Shown here in pieces: positions 8,362 to 17,072 of a stretch of 64,000 nucleotides of DNA. Source of the DNA: Glaciecola sp964418575 (lineage in GTDB: Bacteria > Pseudomonadota > Gammaproteobacteria > Enterobacterales > Alteromonadaceae); contig CAYQMI010000001.1 of the NCBI GenBank assembly GCA_964418575.1, positions 15,135 through 79,134 on the forward strand. The letters are read 5' to 3'. Position numbers and translations under genes: made by a program. Every line of letters starts with the position of its first letter. Position 1 is the stretch's first letter. Below the pieces are notes generated by a model. It was given only the letters and a program-made list of their open reading frames with translations. It was not told the origin of the DNA and did no database searches.

Positions 8362-10848
8362 GTGCCCGCGCCGAATACATCAAAGTCTTCACCTGAGCTA
8401 CAGCAGTTAATCAATCAAGCTTATATAACAACTAAGCGCAGATATCTCGGCTTTTCAGCGCTGCGTTCGGCCTTCTATGGTTTGTTAATTAGTTTCGGAC
8501 TGATGCTAGTTGCGTTTGCGAGCTTTCTTGTAGCCATGAGCGCTTCTTCGCTCAGCGCAATAATCGCGCTAAGCGGTCAATTAAGTTTTGCGCAAGTGCT
8601 TACAGGCTATATCGGTTTAGGCATATTTTCAGCATTAGTTGCATTTGTTTTTCTGCTATGGCGCAGCACTAAACAAAGTGCTGTAAATCAGCTTAGCCCC
8701 TACAGTTTTTTGCTGCACCTCAACCGAACGCATAACGAACTTGAAGAAAGCGCACAGCTTTGCCTTGTGCCTGAGCATGAGTTAAGCCTAGTACAAAGCA
8801 TGCAGCTAAAGCGTATAAGACCGTTTTTGCAAGCGCTACTTGTGCAAGAGTCATCTTCGTACTTACTACAGTTTGCGTTTAAAGCCCAAGCAATCAAAGT
8901 AGTTATTACGCTGATTGTTAGCGTCTTTTTACTGCATAGTGGCGTGAGTTATTTAAATTCTATTAGCGCAAAGTCCCAAAGCGCAAGCTTTAAAGCGAAT
9001 TCGCCGCAAGAAAACGAGCCAGCGCTTAAGCCTCTCGATAAGCTTATTGTTTCAGTTGCAGCACCAAGCTACACAAAGCAAGCACCTTTTGAACAGCAAG
9101 CACTTAATCTAGAGGTGTTAGAGGGCTCGAGCATTACTTGGACAATTCCTTTGCCAGAGTCGATAGCTAACGACTATGACTTTTCGCTCACATTGAGTAA
9201 TGGTAAAAGTATTGAGTTTGCTTGGTCAAAAGGAAAATACAAAGCGCAGCACATAGCCGATTCTTCTGCTGTTTATTCAATATCGCAAAGCTTTAACGAT
9301 ACTGAGACAGTTAGCGATATTTCAACATTATCAGTACTCAAAGATGCCAAGCCTTTCGTTCAAATTTACGTACCTGAACAAATCACTACCGAATTTGCTA
9401 AAAATGCGCTGCCGACTATGCGAACAGAGGTAGAAATTTACGATGACTATGGTCTTAAGGAAGTTAAAATTATTGCTTCGGTTGCTAAAGGTTCGGGCGA
9501 GGCCGTTAAGTTTCGAGATGAAGAATTTATTTTTGATGAGATTATCCAGCGGAATGAACGTGATATTTACATAAAGAACTGGGACTTAAGCGCACTTAAT
9601 ATGGCGCCTGGAGACGAGCTTTATTTTAGCGTGTTCGCTCTAGACAATAAGCCGCCAGAAGGGCAAAGCACCACATCATCAACGCGAATTCTGCGCTGGC
9701 TCGATACCGAAGATAAAGCCATTTCAGCACAAGGCATTGTCATTGACTTTATGCCTGAATATCTAAAAAGTCAGCGCCAAATTATTATTGAGACGGAAGA
9801 GTTAATCGCGCAAAAAGAGAGGCTTAGTACACAGGAGTTTACTCGTATTTCTCGCGCTTTAGCCATTGACCAACAAGACTTGAAGGAATCGTACGGACAG
9901 TATTTAGGTGACGAAGTTGAGTCAGGTGTTCTACGGGAGATGGAAGATGGCATGCGCGCTCCGGCTTTAGCTGACGCAGAACATGATCATGATCACGACC
10001 ATGACCACGACAACACCCAACAGGAAGTGCTAGAAGCGCAAGACCACGACCATGAGCACGAGCATGCTCATAACTACGATAGTTCAGCGCAAAATGACAT
10101 TTCTGGCTACAGCGAGATAATAGAGCGCTTTGGTCATAATCATGGTAGTGCGGATGTTGGCTTTATTAAAACCTTTGAAGGACAGATTAATCCTAAGGTG
10201 CTAATGAAACGAGCACTCGCCCAAATGTGGGATGCCGAACTTAATCTGCAGCTATCGCAGCCCGAGCTAGCCTTACCCTATGAAAAGCAAGCGCTAGACT
10301 ACTTAAATAGAGCCAAGCAAGCAGAGCGCATTTACGTAAAACGGCTTGGTTTTGAACCGCCTCCGGTTACAGAGGAGCGTCGTTACGCTGGCAAACTCAA
10401 TGAAATTTTGACTTATGAAAAGGATATCTCCATCGAGCTGCCAAACAGTCAGATTGATGAAATGAAGGCGCTTATTTCCATACTTAATAATCGTGTGGCG
10501 GCAAATACAACATCTTTAGATATTAGCGCCAGCGAGCGGGCGGTGCTAGATACAGTTACAGCGATACTGACCGAGCAACTTGATCAAGAGCCCAAATGGT
10601 TGTCGCATGTCGCGACACTAAAGGAGTTTCAGTTACATAATTCATTTAGCTTAGACAAATGTGAAAATTGTATGGCGACTTTAATTGCGCAACTGCATTC
10701 GGTATTACCGAAGGTAGTTGCATACATCAAACCGCCCTCCTTACCTTATTCTCAAACAAGCCCGATTACGCGAGCTTATGCAGAGGCATTAAATCAGCAA
10801 AGCAATGTTCAGGCTAAGCAGTACATACAAAGTGAGCAGAAACGATGA
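8362..10848 (+). CDS. DUF4175-like membrane protein with His/Asp-rich segment
   Basis: An 828-residue protein. Helices at about residues 36-62, 72-96 and 177-198 anchor it; the rest is a large extracytoplasmic domain with predicted helical, Gln/Glu-rich parts. The region VIDFMPEYLKSQRQIIIETE and what follows resembles DUF4175 proteins, which lie next to MoxR/DUF58/BatA genes elsewhere; I am fairly but not fully sure of that assignment. Residues about 540-573 hold two His/Asp/Glu alternations with five His each, and FGHNHG follows near 592. A CxxC pair lies at about 767/770. These suggest metal binding. The start is GTG at 8362, seven bases after the BatA-like stop; the end overlaps the next ATG (ATGA). 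Confidence 0.8.
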   Translation: MPAPNTSKSSPELQQLINQAYITTKRRYLGFSALRSAFYGLLISFGLMLVAFASFLVAMSASSLSAIIALSGQLSFAQVLTGYIGLGIFSALVAFVFLLWRSTKQSAVNQLSPYSFLLHLNRTHNELEESAQLCLVPEHELSLVQSMQLKRIRPFLQALLVQESSSYLLQFAFKAQAIKVVITLIVSVFLLHSGVSYLNSISAKSQSASFKANSPQENEPALKPLDKLIVSVAAPSYTKQAPFEQQALNLEVLEGSSITWTIPLPESIANDYDFSLTLSNGKSIEFAWSKGKYKAQHIADSSAVYSISQSFNDTETVSDISTLSVLKDAKPFVQIYVPEQITTEFAKNALPTMRTEVEIYDDYGLKEVKIIASVAKGSGEAVKFRDEEFIFDEIIQRNERDIYIKNWDLSALNMAPGDELYFSVFALDNKPPEGQSTTSSTRILRWLDTEDKAISAQGIVIDFMPEYLKSQRQIIIETEELIAQKERLSTQEFTRISRALAIDQQDLKESYGQYLGDEVESGVLREMEDGMRAPALADAEHDHDHDHDHDNTQQEVLEAQDHDHEHEHAHNYDSSAQNDISGYSEIIERFGHNHGSADVGFIKTFEGQINPKVLMKRALAQMWDAELNLQLSQPELALPYEKQALDYLNRAKQAERIYVKRLGFEPPPVTEERRYAGKLNEILTYEKDISIELPNSQIDEMKALISILNNRVAANTTSLDISASERAVLDTVTAILTEQLDQEPKWLSHVATLKEFQLHNSFSLDKCENCMATLIAQLHSVLPKVVAYIKPPSLPYSQTSPITRAYAEALNQQSNVQAKQYIQSEQKR

Positions 10849-12857
10849 ATCTGTTCTCACTTCATATCGAAAGCGCCTTTCCAGACTTTGTTCAAATAAT
10901 GCTTGTAGGGTTTGTTTTACTGGCCACAGCTCTCGCATGTGTCTTTGCGATAAAACGTTTGATCAAGCGCCATATACTTATTAAATCTGCAGTACTCATC
11001 TTAAATGTGTGCGCAGCGCTATCTTTTCTTGGACTCATATTTGATGTGTCATATCTGAGCACAAAACCGACTCACATATACTTGCTTACCGAGAACGTAG
11101 ACACTGCCGAATTAAGTAAGCTAGCTCACTCCGACGCAGAAATCATTTGGCTTAAGTTACACTCAGGAGATGAATCAAGTAATCAAATAGCGCAAGCACT
11201 ACTAGAGCAAAGTCTCGTACCCGATGACATTGGCTCTATAACTAGCATAAGTCAGTTGCCCTTATATTACCCTAACGTTGAACAGCTAGTATTGCTTGGA
11301 GATGGTTTGAGCACGGCTCAATTTAACGAGTTAAGTGCATCGTATGCTATGGCGGCCTCACAGTCTTCTAAAAGTGCTCAGCCCTTTGTGGTCCATAAAG
11401 CATATTCGAGACTACTAGGCCTTACAGACATGCGGTGGTCACGTCATCTTAGTATTGGCGAGTTTGGTCAGATATCTGGGCAAGTGCAGGGTACTCTCGT
11501 AAACGCCGAAGATATGGGCTCGGCACAAGCAAACAAACTATACACACTTAGTTTGATTGACCCATTCGGCAACGAACTTGAAAGTCAGCGATTAAGAGTT
11601 CAAGACACCTTCTCATTCACCTTTCAAGCATCTGTTGGTGGCCCTTGGTTGTACACTCTGAATCTTAAGGAAGGCATTCAATCGGAGCCAATAGTAAGTG
11701 AGAAACTCAGCGTACAAGTGCGCGAGGCTGGGCCCGTCAAACTTATGATAAAACAATCGGCACCTTCCTTTGAAAGTAGGCAGTTACAAAACCTTTTAAA
11801 CGAACAAGGCTCAAAAGTGCTTACCCTTACGCAAATAAGCAAAGACAGAGATATTGCACAGTTCACTAACTTAGAGGCAGCTGAAAAAGAGCTTGCGAAA
11901 ACACCCTTTAGTCTTGAAAGCCTTGGGTATTTCGACATGCTCATTATTGATCAACGTGCACTAGCTAAACTTTCCCAAACACAGTCCAGCAATTTAGTGC
12001 AGGCGCTAAAAGAAGGTTTGGGTTTGCTAATATTGGCAGACCTAAATGGCATTGACGATTGGCAAAGCATGCCAGGCCCGTTCTCTTCGGTTATATCTAT
12101 TCGTAATAAGTCTAGTGCGCCTAGCAGTGAGCAGGCTACCTTTTTAAGATGGCAATACCAAAGGCTAGAAACACCGGTCAAAGCAATCGATGCTAGCTTA
12201 TTTGCAAGTAGTTCAGGTGCTAGAGTGTTAGTCAGTGAACAAATGGGGGACGCTGTCGCGCTCAGTCAAGGCTTTGGTCTAGGGCAGCTTGCTATATCCT
12301 TATTTGACTCTAGTTATGCTTTTAAAACTCAGGGTAGGGCAGATTTACACAGTCATTATTGGCAGTGGCTAATACAAAATATCGCCCGCAATAGCGCCAG
12401 TATGCGCTGGTCTGGAGTAGCTGAAGACAGCCTTATTCAAATATATCAACAACAAAGTAGCTGTTTGCTCAACACTAGTGAAGATGCACAATTATACCTA
12501 GAGCAAGCCGGGCAAAGAGTAGGCTTGCATAATGTTAAGCAAATCATCGATAACACGAGCACCTGTGTTAGCTATTGGCCTCGTAAGCAAGGCTGGTATT
12601 CACTTTTTGCAAAAGCATCTGATGCCACTAATACAAGGGCAGATTACTTTGCGTATTCTTTAGCTGATTGGCGTGCCTGGCGACAGAATATAAAACAAAG
12701 TGCGACAAGCGAATATCTTGCAAGGCAAAAAGAGGCTAAGGCCAGCGTTTCCGAAGTATGGCGCAGCATCAGTAATTACTGGTTTTGGGCTATCCTGATA
12801 TTTTGCTTATCAATGCTTTGGGTAGAGAGAAGATTAAACGACAGCAACCTAAACTGA
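10845..12857 (+). CDS. Membrane protein with glutamine-amidotransferase-like domain
   Basis: A 670-residue protein that closes the operon. Two N-terminal helices (about 15-36 and 46-68) and one near the C-terminus (about 643-660) place most of it outside the cytoplasm. The segment from about 296 to 415 (VKLMIKQSAPSFESRQLQNLL, then FDMLIIDQRAL and GLGLLILAD) has the fold pattern of class I glutamine-amidotransferase-like domains seen in the last gene of MoxR/BatA clusters. No catalytic Cys-His-Glu triad is visible, so an enzymatic role is doubtful. The start overlaps the preceding stop. Precise function unknown. Confidence 0.75.
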   Translation: MNLFSLHIESAFPDFVQIMLVGFVLLATALACVFAIKRLIKRHILIKSAVLILNVCAALSFLGLIFDVSYLSTKPTHIYLLTENVDTAELSKLAHSDAEIIWLKLHSGDESSNQIAQALLEQSLVPDDIGSITSISQLPLYYPNVEQLVLLGDGLSTAQFNELSASYAMAASQSSKSAQPFVVHKAYSRLLGLTDMRWSRHLSIGEFGQISGQVQGTLVNAEDMGSAQANKLYTLSLIDPFGNELESQRLRVQDTFSFTFQASVGGPWLYTLNLKEGIQSEPIVSEKLSVQVREAGPVKLMIKQSAPSFESRQLQNLLNEQGSKVLTLTQISKDRDIAQFTNLEAAEKELAKTPFSLESLGYFDMLIIDQRALAKLSQTQSSNLVQALKEGLGLLILADLNGIDDWQSMPGPFSSVISIRNKSSAPSSEQATFLRWQYQRLETPVKAIDASLFASSSGARVLVSEQMGDAVALSQGFGLGQLAISLFDSSYAFKTQGRADLHSHYWQWLIQNIARNSASMRWSGVAEDSLIQIYQQQSSCLLNTSEDAQLYLEQAGQRVGLHNVKQIIDNTSTCVSYWPRKQGWYSLFAKASDATNTRADYFAYSLADWRAWRQNIKQSATSEYLARQKEAKASVSEVWRSISNYWFWAILIFCLSMLWVERRLNDSNLN

Positions 12858-13010
12858 TATTTAGCTTAAACAATCCTTACAGACAGTTACTAGCAATTTC
12901 CTATCTTGTTATTGTTTATGTGCATCGAGGCACTGCGCAGCCTGCGGGTTCGCGCGTAGTGTTCACAAAGATTTAATGCACTTTAATCAACAACATTATT
13001 GGAGAATATC

Positions 13011-13196
13011 ATGGAAGAAATAACACAAGTACAAAGTAAGCAAGTCAGTGGAGGTTTTACTATTGTGATGCTGCGTAATTTACCCGAACGTGTTTTTATT
13101 GACACAACCACCCCGCAATACCTAGGTTATAGCCCAGCGTCTGCGAGTAATTTACGCACGATTGCTGGTAACACTAAGTTACATGCCTTCGCTTGA
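13011..13196 (+). CDS. Small peptide precursor with double-glycine leader
   Basis: A 61-residue product starting MEEITQVQSKQVSGG. GGAG lies six bases before the ATG at 13011, which makes this start better than the in-frame TTG at 12999. The leader fits the double-glycine consensus at several positions (Ile -12, Thr -11, Val -4, Gly -2, Gly -1), with Gln at -8 where Glu is usual. Cleavage would release 46 residues, FTIVMLRNLPERVF to the Ala C-terminus, without Cys. Peptides of this kind are processed and exported by C39-peptidase ABC transporters, none of which is in the window. It begins 153 bases after the TldD/MoxR operon on the same strand. Confidence 0.6.
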   Translation: MEEITQVQSKQVSGGFTIVMLRNLPERVFIDTTTPQYLGYSPASASNLRTIAGNTKLHAFA

Positions 13197-13635
13197 GTAA
13201 GTGGGTAAGTCATGTTGCGTAGGCTAAGCCGGCTGTTTGGCCTGCGCTACACGACCCATTCCTTTTCATAGTCCTACTATCTGCATTTTCAAGCTGAATT
13301 AGTGTTTATTTCTCTTGTTTAGGTATTAAAAATAGCACCTTAAATACACTTTCACTTTTCATATACAAAGAGTATCCTTACTAAATAAGGCGGTAGCTTT
13401 TAAAAAATCGCCACACACCATATTGAAAAGCCGAAGAGCTATACGCAGTTATGGGAAGCGTTTAATTAAAAACGCAGACAATCAATTTACTCGCCTGTAT
13501 ATCTTCTGTCACGGTTCGCTGGAGTAGTTGCCTTAGTCAAGGCATTCACGCAATTATGATTAAAACATAGATCTGCTTATGGGGTGAGTTATCAAGCAGC
13601 CAAGTTATACTAAGCTACATTCTGAAAATGTAGTT
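13197..13635 (+). other. Intergenic region without a clear gene
   Basis: About 440 bases between the leader peptide and the GGDEF gene. It holds a 19-codon frame at 13212-13271 (MLRRLSRLFGLRYTTHSFS, basic and amphipathic, no good ribosome site), an imperfect hairpin GGCG...CGCC at about 13390-13414, and GCGTTT/AAACGC near 13459. I recognise no riboswitch, tRNA or promoter with confidence. Confidence 0.5.
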
Positions 13636-14604
13636 TTGCTTATCATCAGTGCGGGCATCACGCTTGGCCTATTTCCTTTTGCAGTGCTGCGCGCAATGCA
13701 AGCTGACTGGGCTATTGCACTTATGAACTCAACGGTTGTGTTGGGTACCTTCATACTGTTCATACATCTGCTCATCACAAAAAAAGCAATGATTGCCCGA
13801 ACAGGTTTGTCGGTTTTAACTATCTTCGCAATGACTGCGACAATCCATTTCAAAGGAGCTGATAATATTCATTGGGTTTATCCCGCCCTCACTACTACCT
13901 TTTTCTTACTATCACCTCGCACCGCAGCGATACTGACCTCTTCGTTTTTATGTATTGTCATTATGATGATATGGAATGAAGTTAGCTTTTTATTCATCCT
14001 AACATTTGGTATTTCAGCTGGTGCTACTTTTTTGTTTTCGTATGCCTTCTCAAAGCGCATGCACACTCAAGCCTTGTTTCTTGAACATCTCGCAACTACA
14101 GACTCCTTAACAGGTGTGGGCAATCGCCGGCGCTTGGAAGAAAAGCTTTTAGAAATAACGAAGCGAATTAAACGATATCCAGAGCAGTGCTGTTCTTTAA
14201 TTATCTTTGATATCGACTATTTCAAACAGGTTAATGATACCTATGGTCACGCGTCGGGCGACCAAGTATTGCAAAAATTTACGGATATAATGACCAACAA
14301 TATTCGAGATGTTGATAGTTTCTATCGCCTAGGCGGTGAAGAGTTTGTATTAGTACTTGAGAATACGAACTTATTTGAAGCTAAGAAGCTGGCTAAGAAG
14401 TTAGCTTTGGAAATTGAAAATAGTCGTTGGCAAATTGATGAATTACAGATAACCACGTCGGCAGGTATTGCCCAGTATAACGTTACAGAAACTTCTTATG
14501 ATTGGCTCAAGCGTGCGGATGCAGCGCTATATAACGCAAAATCAAACGGCAGAAATCAATGCCTCATCAATAATGACTTTTCAACCGCAAGTGCAGAGCT
14601 ATAG
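13636..14604 (+). CDS. Diguanylate cyclase (GGDEF) with N-terminal membrane domain
   Basis: Makes the second messenger c-di-GMP. Five to six hydrophobic segments occupy residues 1-140, and a GGDEF domain fills 155-315. The active-site motif is GGEEF (active variant), preceded at the proper five-residue distance by RDVD, which fits the RxxD inhibitory site; TDSLTGVGNRR opens the domain and FDIDYFKQVNDTYGH carries the metal Asp. The start is uncertain: the frame is closed by TGA at 13585 and has no ATG or GTG before the first helix, so TTG at 13636 is the only usable codon and lacks a good ribosome site. The 3' end overlaps the convergent ThrE-like gene by six bases. Confidence 0.88.
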   Translation: MLIISAGITLGLFPFAVLRAMQADWAIALMNSTVVLGTFILFIHLLITKKAMIARTGLSVLTIFAMTATIHFKGADNIHWVYPALTTTFFLLSPRTAAILTSSFLCIVIMMIWNEVSFLFILTFGISAGATFLFSYAFSKRMHTQALFLEHLATTDSLTGVGNRRRLEEKLLEITKRIKRYPEQCCSLIIFDIDYFKQVNDTYGHASGDQVLQKFTDIMTNNIRDVDSFYRLGGEEFVLVLENTNLFEAKKLAKKLALEIENSRWQIDELQITTSAGIAQYNVTETSYDWLKRADAALYNAKSNGRNQCLINNDFSTASAEL

Positions 14605-15825
14605 TGCCTTTTTAGTGGGTACAATAACATTCGCAAAAATAAGACCTGCTACTAAAGACATAAAAATGACAAAAGTTTCTTGGCCTACATGGTCGGTTTG
14701 CATAAAGTCTTGGCCAGAAACAAAGGAGTTAAGGCTAATATAGGTTTTAGAGCCAGGTACCAACACGATTAAGCCCTGCATTAATACAATAGTTGCCGGA
14801 GCATTTGCTATGCGAGTAAATACATTCGCAAACACGCCAACGGCAAACGCACCAACAAAGGTGCCTAAACCAAACTCTAAATACTTGGCTGCCCAGTAGG
14901 TGCCAAAGTAGCCAATAAATCCACACAGGATTGCCCACGGCGCATGTTTTATCCGGAGTTTAAAAATGACTACAAGGGCAGAGCAGAGCGTCAATACTGC
15001 AATCCAAACGGCCCATTTCGGTGCAGCTTCAGTGGGCATTAGCACGACTTCACTAAACATCCAAAAACCAATCGCAATACCCAAAAATGCGCCAAAATAG
15101 AGTTTAAACAGCTGCATAAGGGCGTCCATTACCCTGGCTGTGCCCGACACTAAATGCCGAGAAGAGAGTTCGGCTAAGCCAATGGTAAGCGCCAGTCCGG
15201 GTATAAAAATAATAATAGATGACAAAACTACCAAACGAATATTGATGTCGGGGTCGACTAAACTGCTGATCGCGCAGGCACAAATACCCGCAACCAAAGC
15301 CACCGCTGGCTCAAGCATCAGAGCAACACGTTTACTTTTGGTCGCAATGAAGTAAATGAGATGCATGACAAGCCCTATCGCTCCAGCTGCTACCGCATCG
15401 TCAAAGCTTGAGCCCATTACTAAGGCAAATGAGCCTGTAGATAAGCCAAAAGCTAAAAACTCTACAATGGGATGATAAAAGTTAGGCAAGCTGTCAATGC
15501 TTGTAAGCTCAGCGTCGGCTTCTTCAAGTGTGAGAGTGCCGGTAAGTAAACGATTAACAAGTTCATCGGTGCGAGACAGAGAGCCCAAGTCAATTTCACC
15601 GGGCTGCACGCGAGCTGCATGATTATATTCGTCCTCGTGTTTATCGCTCCAGATCACGAAGGTTAAGGATGTTGGGGTAGAAATAAAACTCGCGTTTACA
15701 TTCAGGTAGTTTGCTACCTCAGAAAGGTGTGCTTCTAAGCGAAACGCGGGCGTGCCGTATTTGTGTAGCATCTTTCCGAGCTTAACAATAAACCTGCGAA
15801 TTTGTATAAAATCTTGCTTTTCCAC
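14599..15825 (-). CDS. Threonine/serine exporter family protein (ThrE type)
   Basis: A 408-residue inner-membrane protein of the ThrE family. Residues about 10-110 form the soluble domain with the RLEAHLSEVANYL and ADAELTSIDSLPNFYHP regions; about ten hydrophobic segments follow, made of the DUF1212 block and the smaller second block (from about 270) fused in one chain. In many bacteria these two blocks are separate genes. Related proteins export threonine and serine; the substrate here is not shown. It starts 25 bases after cheB on the same strand, so the two may be co-transcribed. Confidence 0.85.
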   Translation of the reverse strand: MEKQDFIQIRRFIVKLGKMLHKYGTPAFRLEAHLSEVANYLNVNASFISTPTSLTFVIWSDKHEDEYNHAARVQPGEIDLGSLSRTDELVNRLLTGTLTLEEADAELTSIDSLPNFYHPIVEFLAFGLSTGSFALVMGSSFDDAVAAGAIGLVMHLIYFIATKSKRVALMLEPAVALVAGICACAISSLVDPDINIRLVVLSSIIIFIPGLALTIGLAELSSRHLVSGTARVMDALMQLFKLYFGAFLGIAIGFWMFSEVVLMPTEAAPKWAVWIAVLTLCSALVVIFKLRIKHAPWAILCGFIGYFGTYWAAKYLEFGLGTFVGAFAVGVFANVFTRIANAPATIVLMQGLIVLVPGSKTYISLNSFVSGQDFMQTDHVGQETFVIFMSLVAGLIFANVIVPTKKAL

Positions 15826-15850
15826 GGATGCCCTAAGCTTTGGTTGGCGA

Positions 15851-16942
15851 CTACAATGAAGATAGTGCCTTTGCGATATCGTAATTGGGCAGTACCATAC
15901 TCGCTCCGTTTAATTTTACAAGTTCTTTTGGCATTCCGTATACAACACAGCTTTGTTCAGACTCTGCAATAGTCGTTGCGCCTTGCGAGTGAGCTTTAGC
16001 CATCGCTGCCGCGCCATCATTTCCCATGCCGGTTAACTGCACGAAACAGACTTTGTCAGCGCTTATCACTTTTAAGGTCGACTCTACTAACTGCGTAATG
16101 CTCGGTCGCCATATGTGATGTGATTGTTCAGTGTTGGGCCTGGCATGCAAACGCCCGCCTTGCTTAAATACTTCAATATTTGCATCGCCTTGTGCTACAT
16201 AAACCTTTCCTCTTTGCAACGCTTGACTGGTGTTGAGCTCTTCTACGTCTAAAGCAGAGAGTTTATTTAGGCGCTGGGCAAACACATTGGTAAATCTTGC
16301 AGGCATATGCTGAGCAATGATCACAGGGTAGGGGTAGCTAGCGGGTAAATTTGGAATAATCTCTTGCAGGCAACTTGGTCCGCCTGTGGATACGCCAATG
16401 ACAACAAGTTCAATGTCGCTTTTCGGTGCAGTTGAATGAGAGCCGAAAAGCTTAGCTGAAGCAAACTGCTGTGAATGTTCTTTATCATGGTCAAATGACG
16501 ATATCTTCGCTCTATGGCGGCCAATACGAGAATGCATATTGACCTTACTTGCATTGGTAACTTTACTCACAAGCATGTATTTACTTCGGTTTAACGACAA
16601 TGATACCGAGCCATTAGGTTTAGCAATATAGTCAATCGCGCCTAAATCTAAGGCTTTAAGGGTTTCGCCCGCATTTTTTTGTGTCAGCGATGAAATCATA
16701 ACTACCGGAGTAGGGTATTTCTCCATGATTTTAGATAAGCACTCTAGGCCATCCATTATAGGCATGTTGATATCAAGGGTGATGACATCAGGTTCAAAGC
16801 GAATTATTTTCTCTAGACACTCAATGCCGTTAGCAGCGGTGTCGGTGAGCATGCCATGTTCAATGAGTGCCGCACAGATATGGCTTCGCATAATCGAAGA
16901 ATCATCTACTACGAGCACTTTTATTGCCGCTTTGTTTTGCAT
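15851..16942 (-). CDS. cheB: Chemotaxis response regulator protein-glutamate methylesterase (CheB)
   Basis: Removes methyl groups from, and deamidates, chemoreceptors. A receiver domain occupies residues 7-120 with the acidic pair DD at 13-14, phospho-acceptor D57 (ITLDINMP) and K in the AKPNG loop. A 50-residue linker leads to the CheB catalytic domain (about 175-360) with the Ser of GVSTGGPS, the His of AQHMP and the Asp of GMGNDGA, the complete triad. Length is that of typical CheB. No cheA, cheW, cheR or receptor gene is near, so it is a solitary copy and could serve another chemosensory array or a non-chemotaxis pathway. Confidence 0.93.
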   Translation of the reverse strand: MQNKAAIKVLVVDDSSIMRSHICAALIEHGMLTDTAANGIECLEKIIRFEPDVITLDINMPIMDGLECLSKIMEKYPTPVVMISSLTQKNAGETLKALDLGAIDYIAKPNGSVSLSLNRSKYMLVSKVTNASKVNMHSRIGRHRAKISSFDHDKEHSQQFASAKLFGSHSTAPKSDIELVVIGVSTGGPSCLQEIIPNLPASYPYPVIIAQHMPARFTNVFAQRLNKLSALDVEELNTSQALQRGKVYVAQGDANIEVFKQGGRLHARPNTEQSHHIWRPSITQLVESTLKVISADKVCFVQLTGMGNDGAAAMAKAHSQGATTIAESEQSCVVYGMPKELVKLNGASMVLPNYDIAKALSSL

Positions 16943-17072
16943 GCTTTCCTTATTGTTTAGCTTTTGTTAATCCGCTTTCGCGTGCATTAGCCGCTTTACT
17001 GTGAATTATTAAAATAGTTTCTATACTTTAGTCATCGGTAAATTTACTGAAATGGTGAGTATAATTTCTCGC

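Noticed and set aside
9979..10083. Short-period DNA repeat that could suggest a microsatellite or array
   Set aside because: It is explained by the His/Asp codon alternation of the DUF4175-like protein.
13212..13271. 19-residue basic frame MLRRLSRLFGLRYTTHSFS
   Set aside because: Amphipathic and directly after a leader peptide, but it has no clear ribosome site and is too short to support alone.
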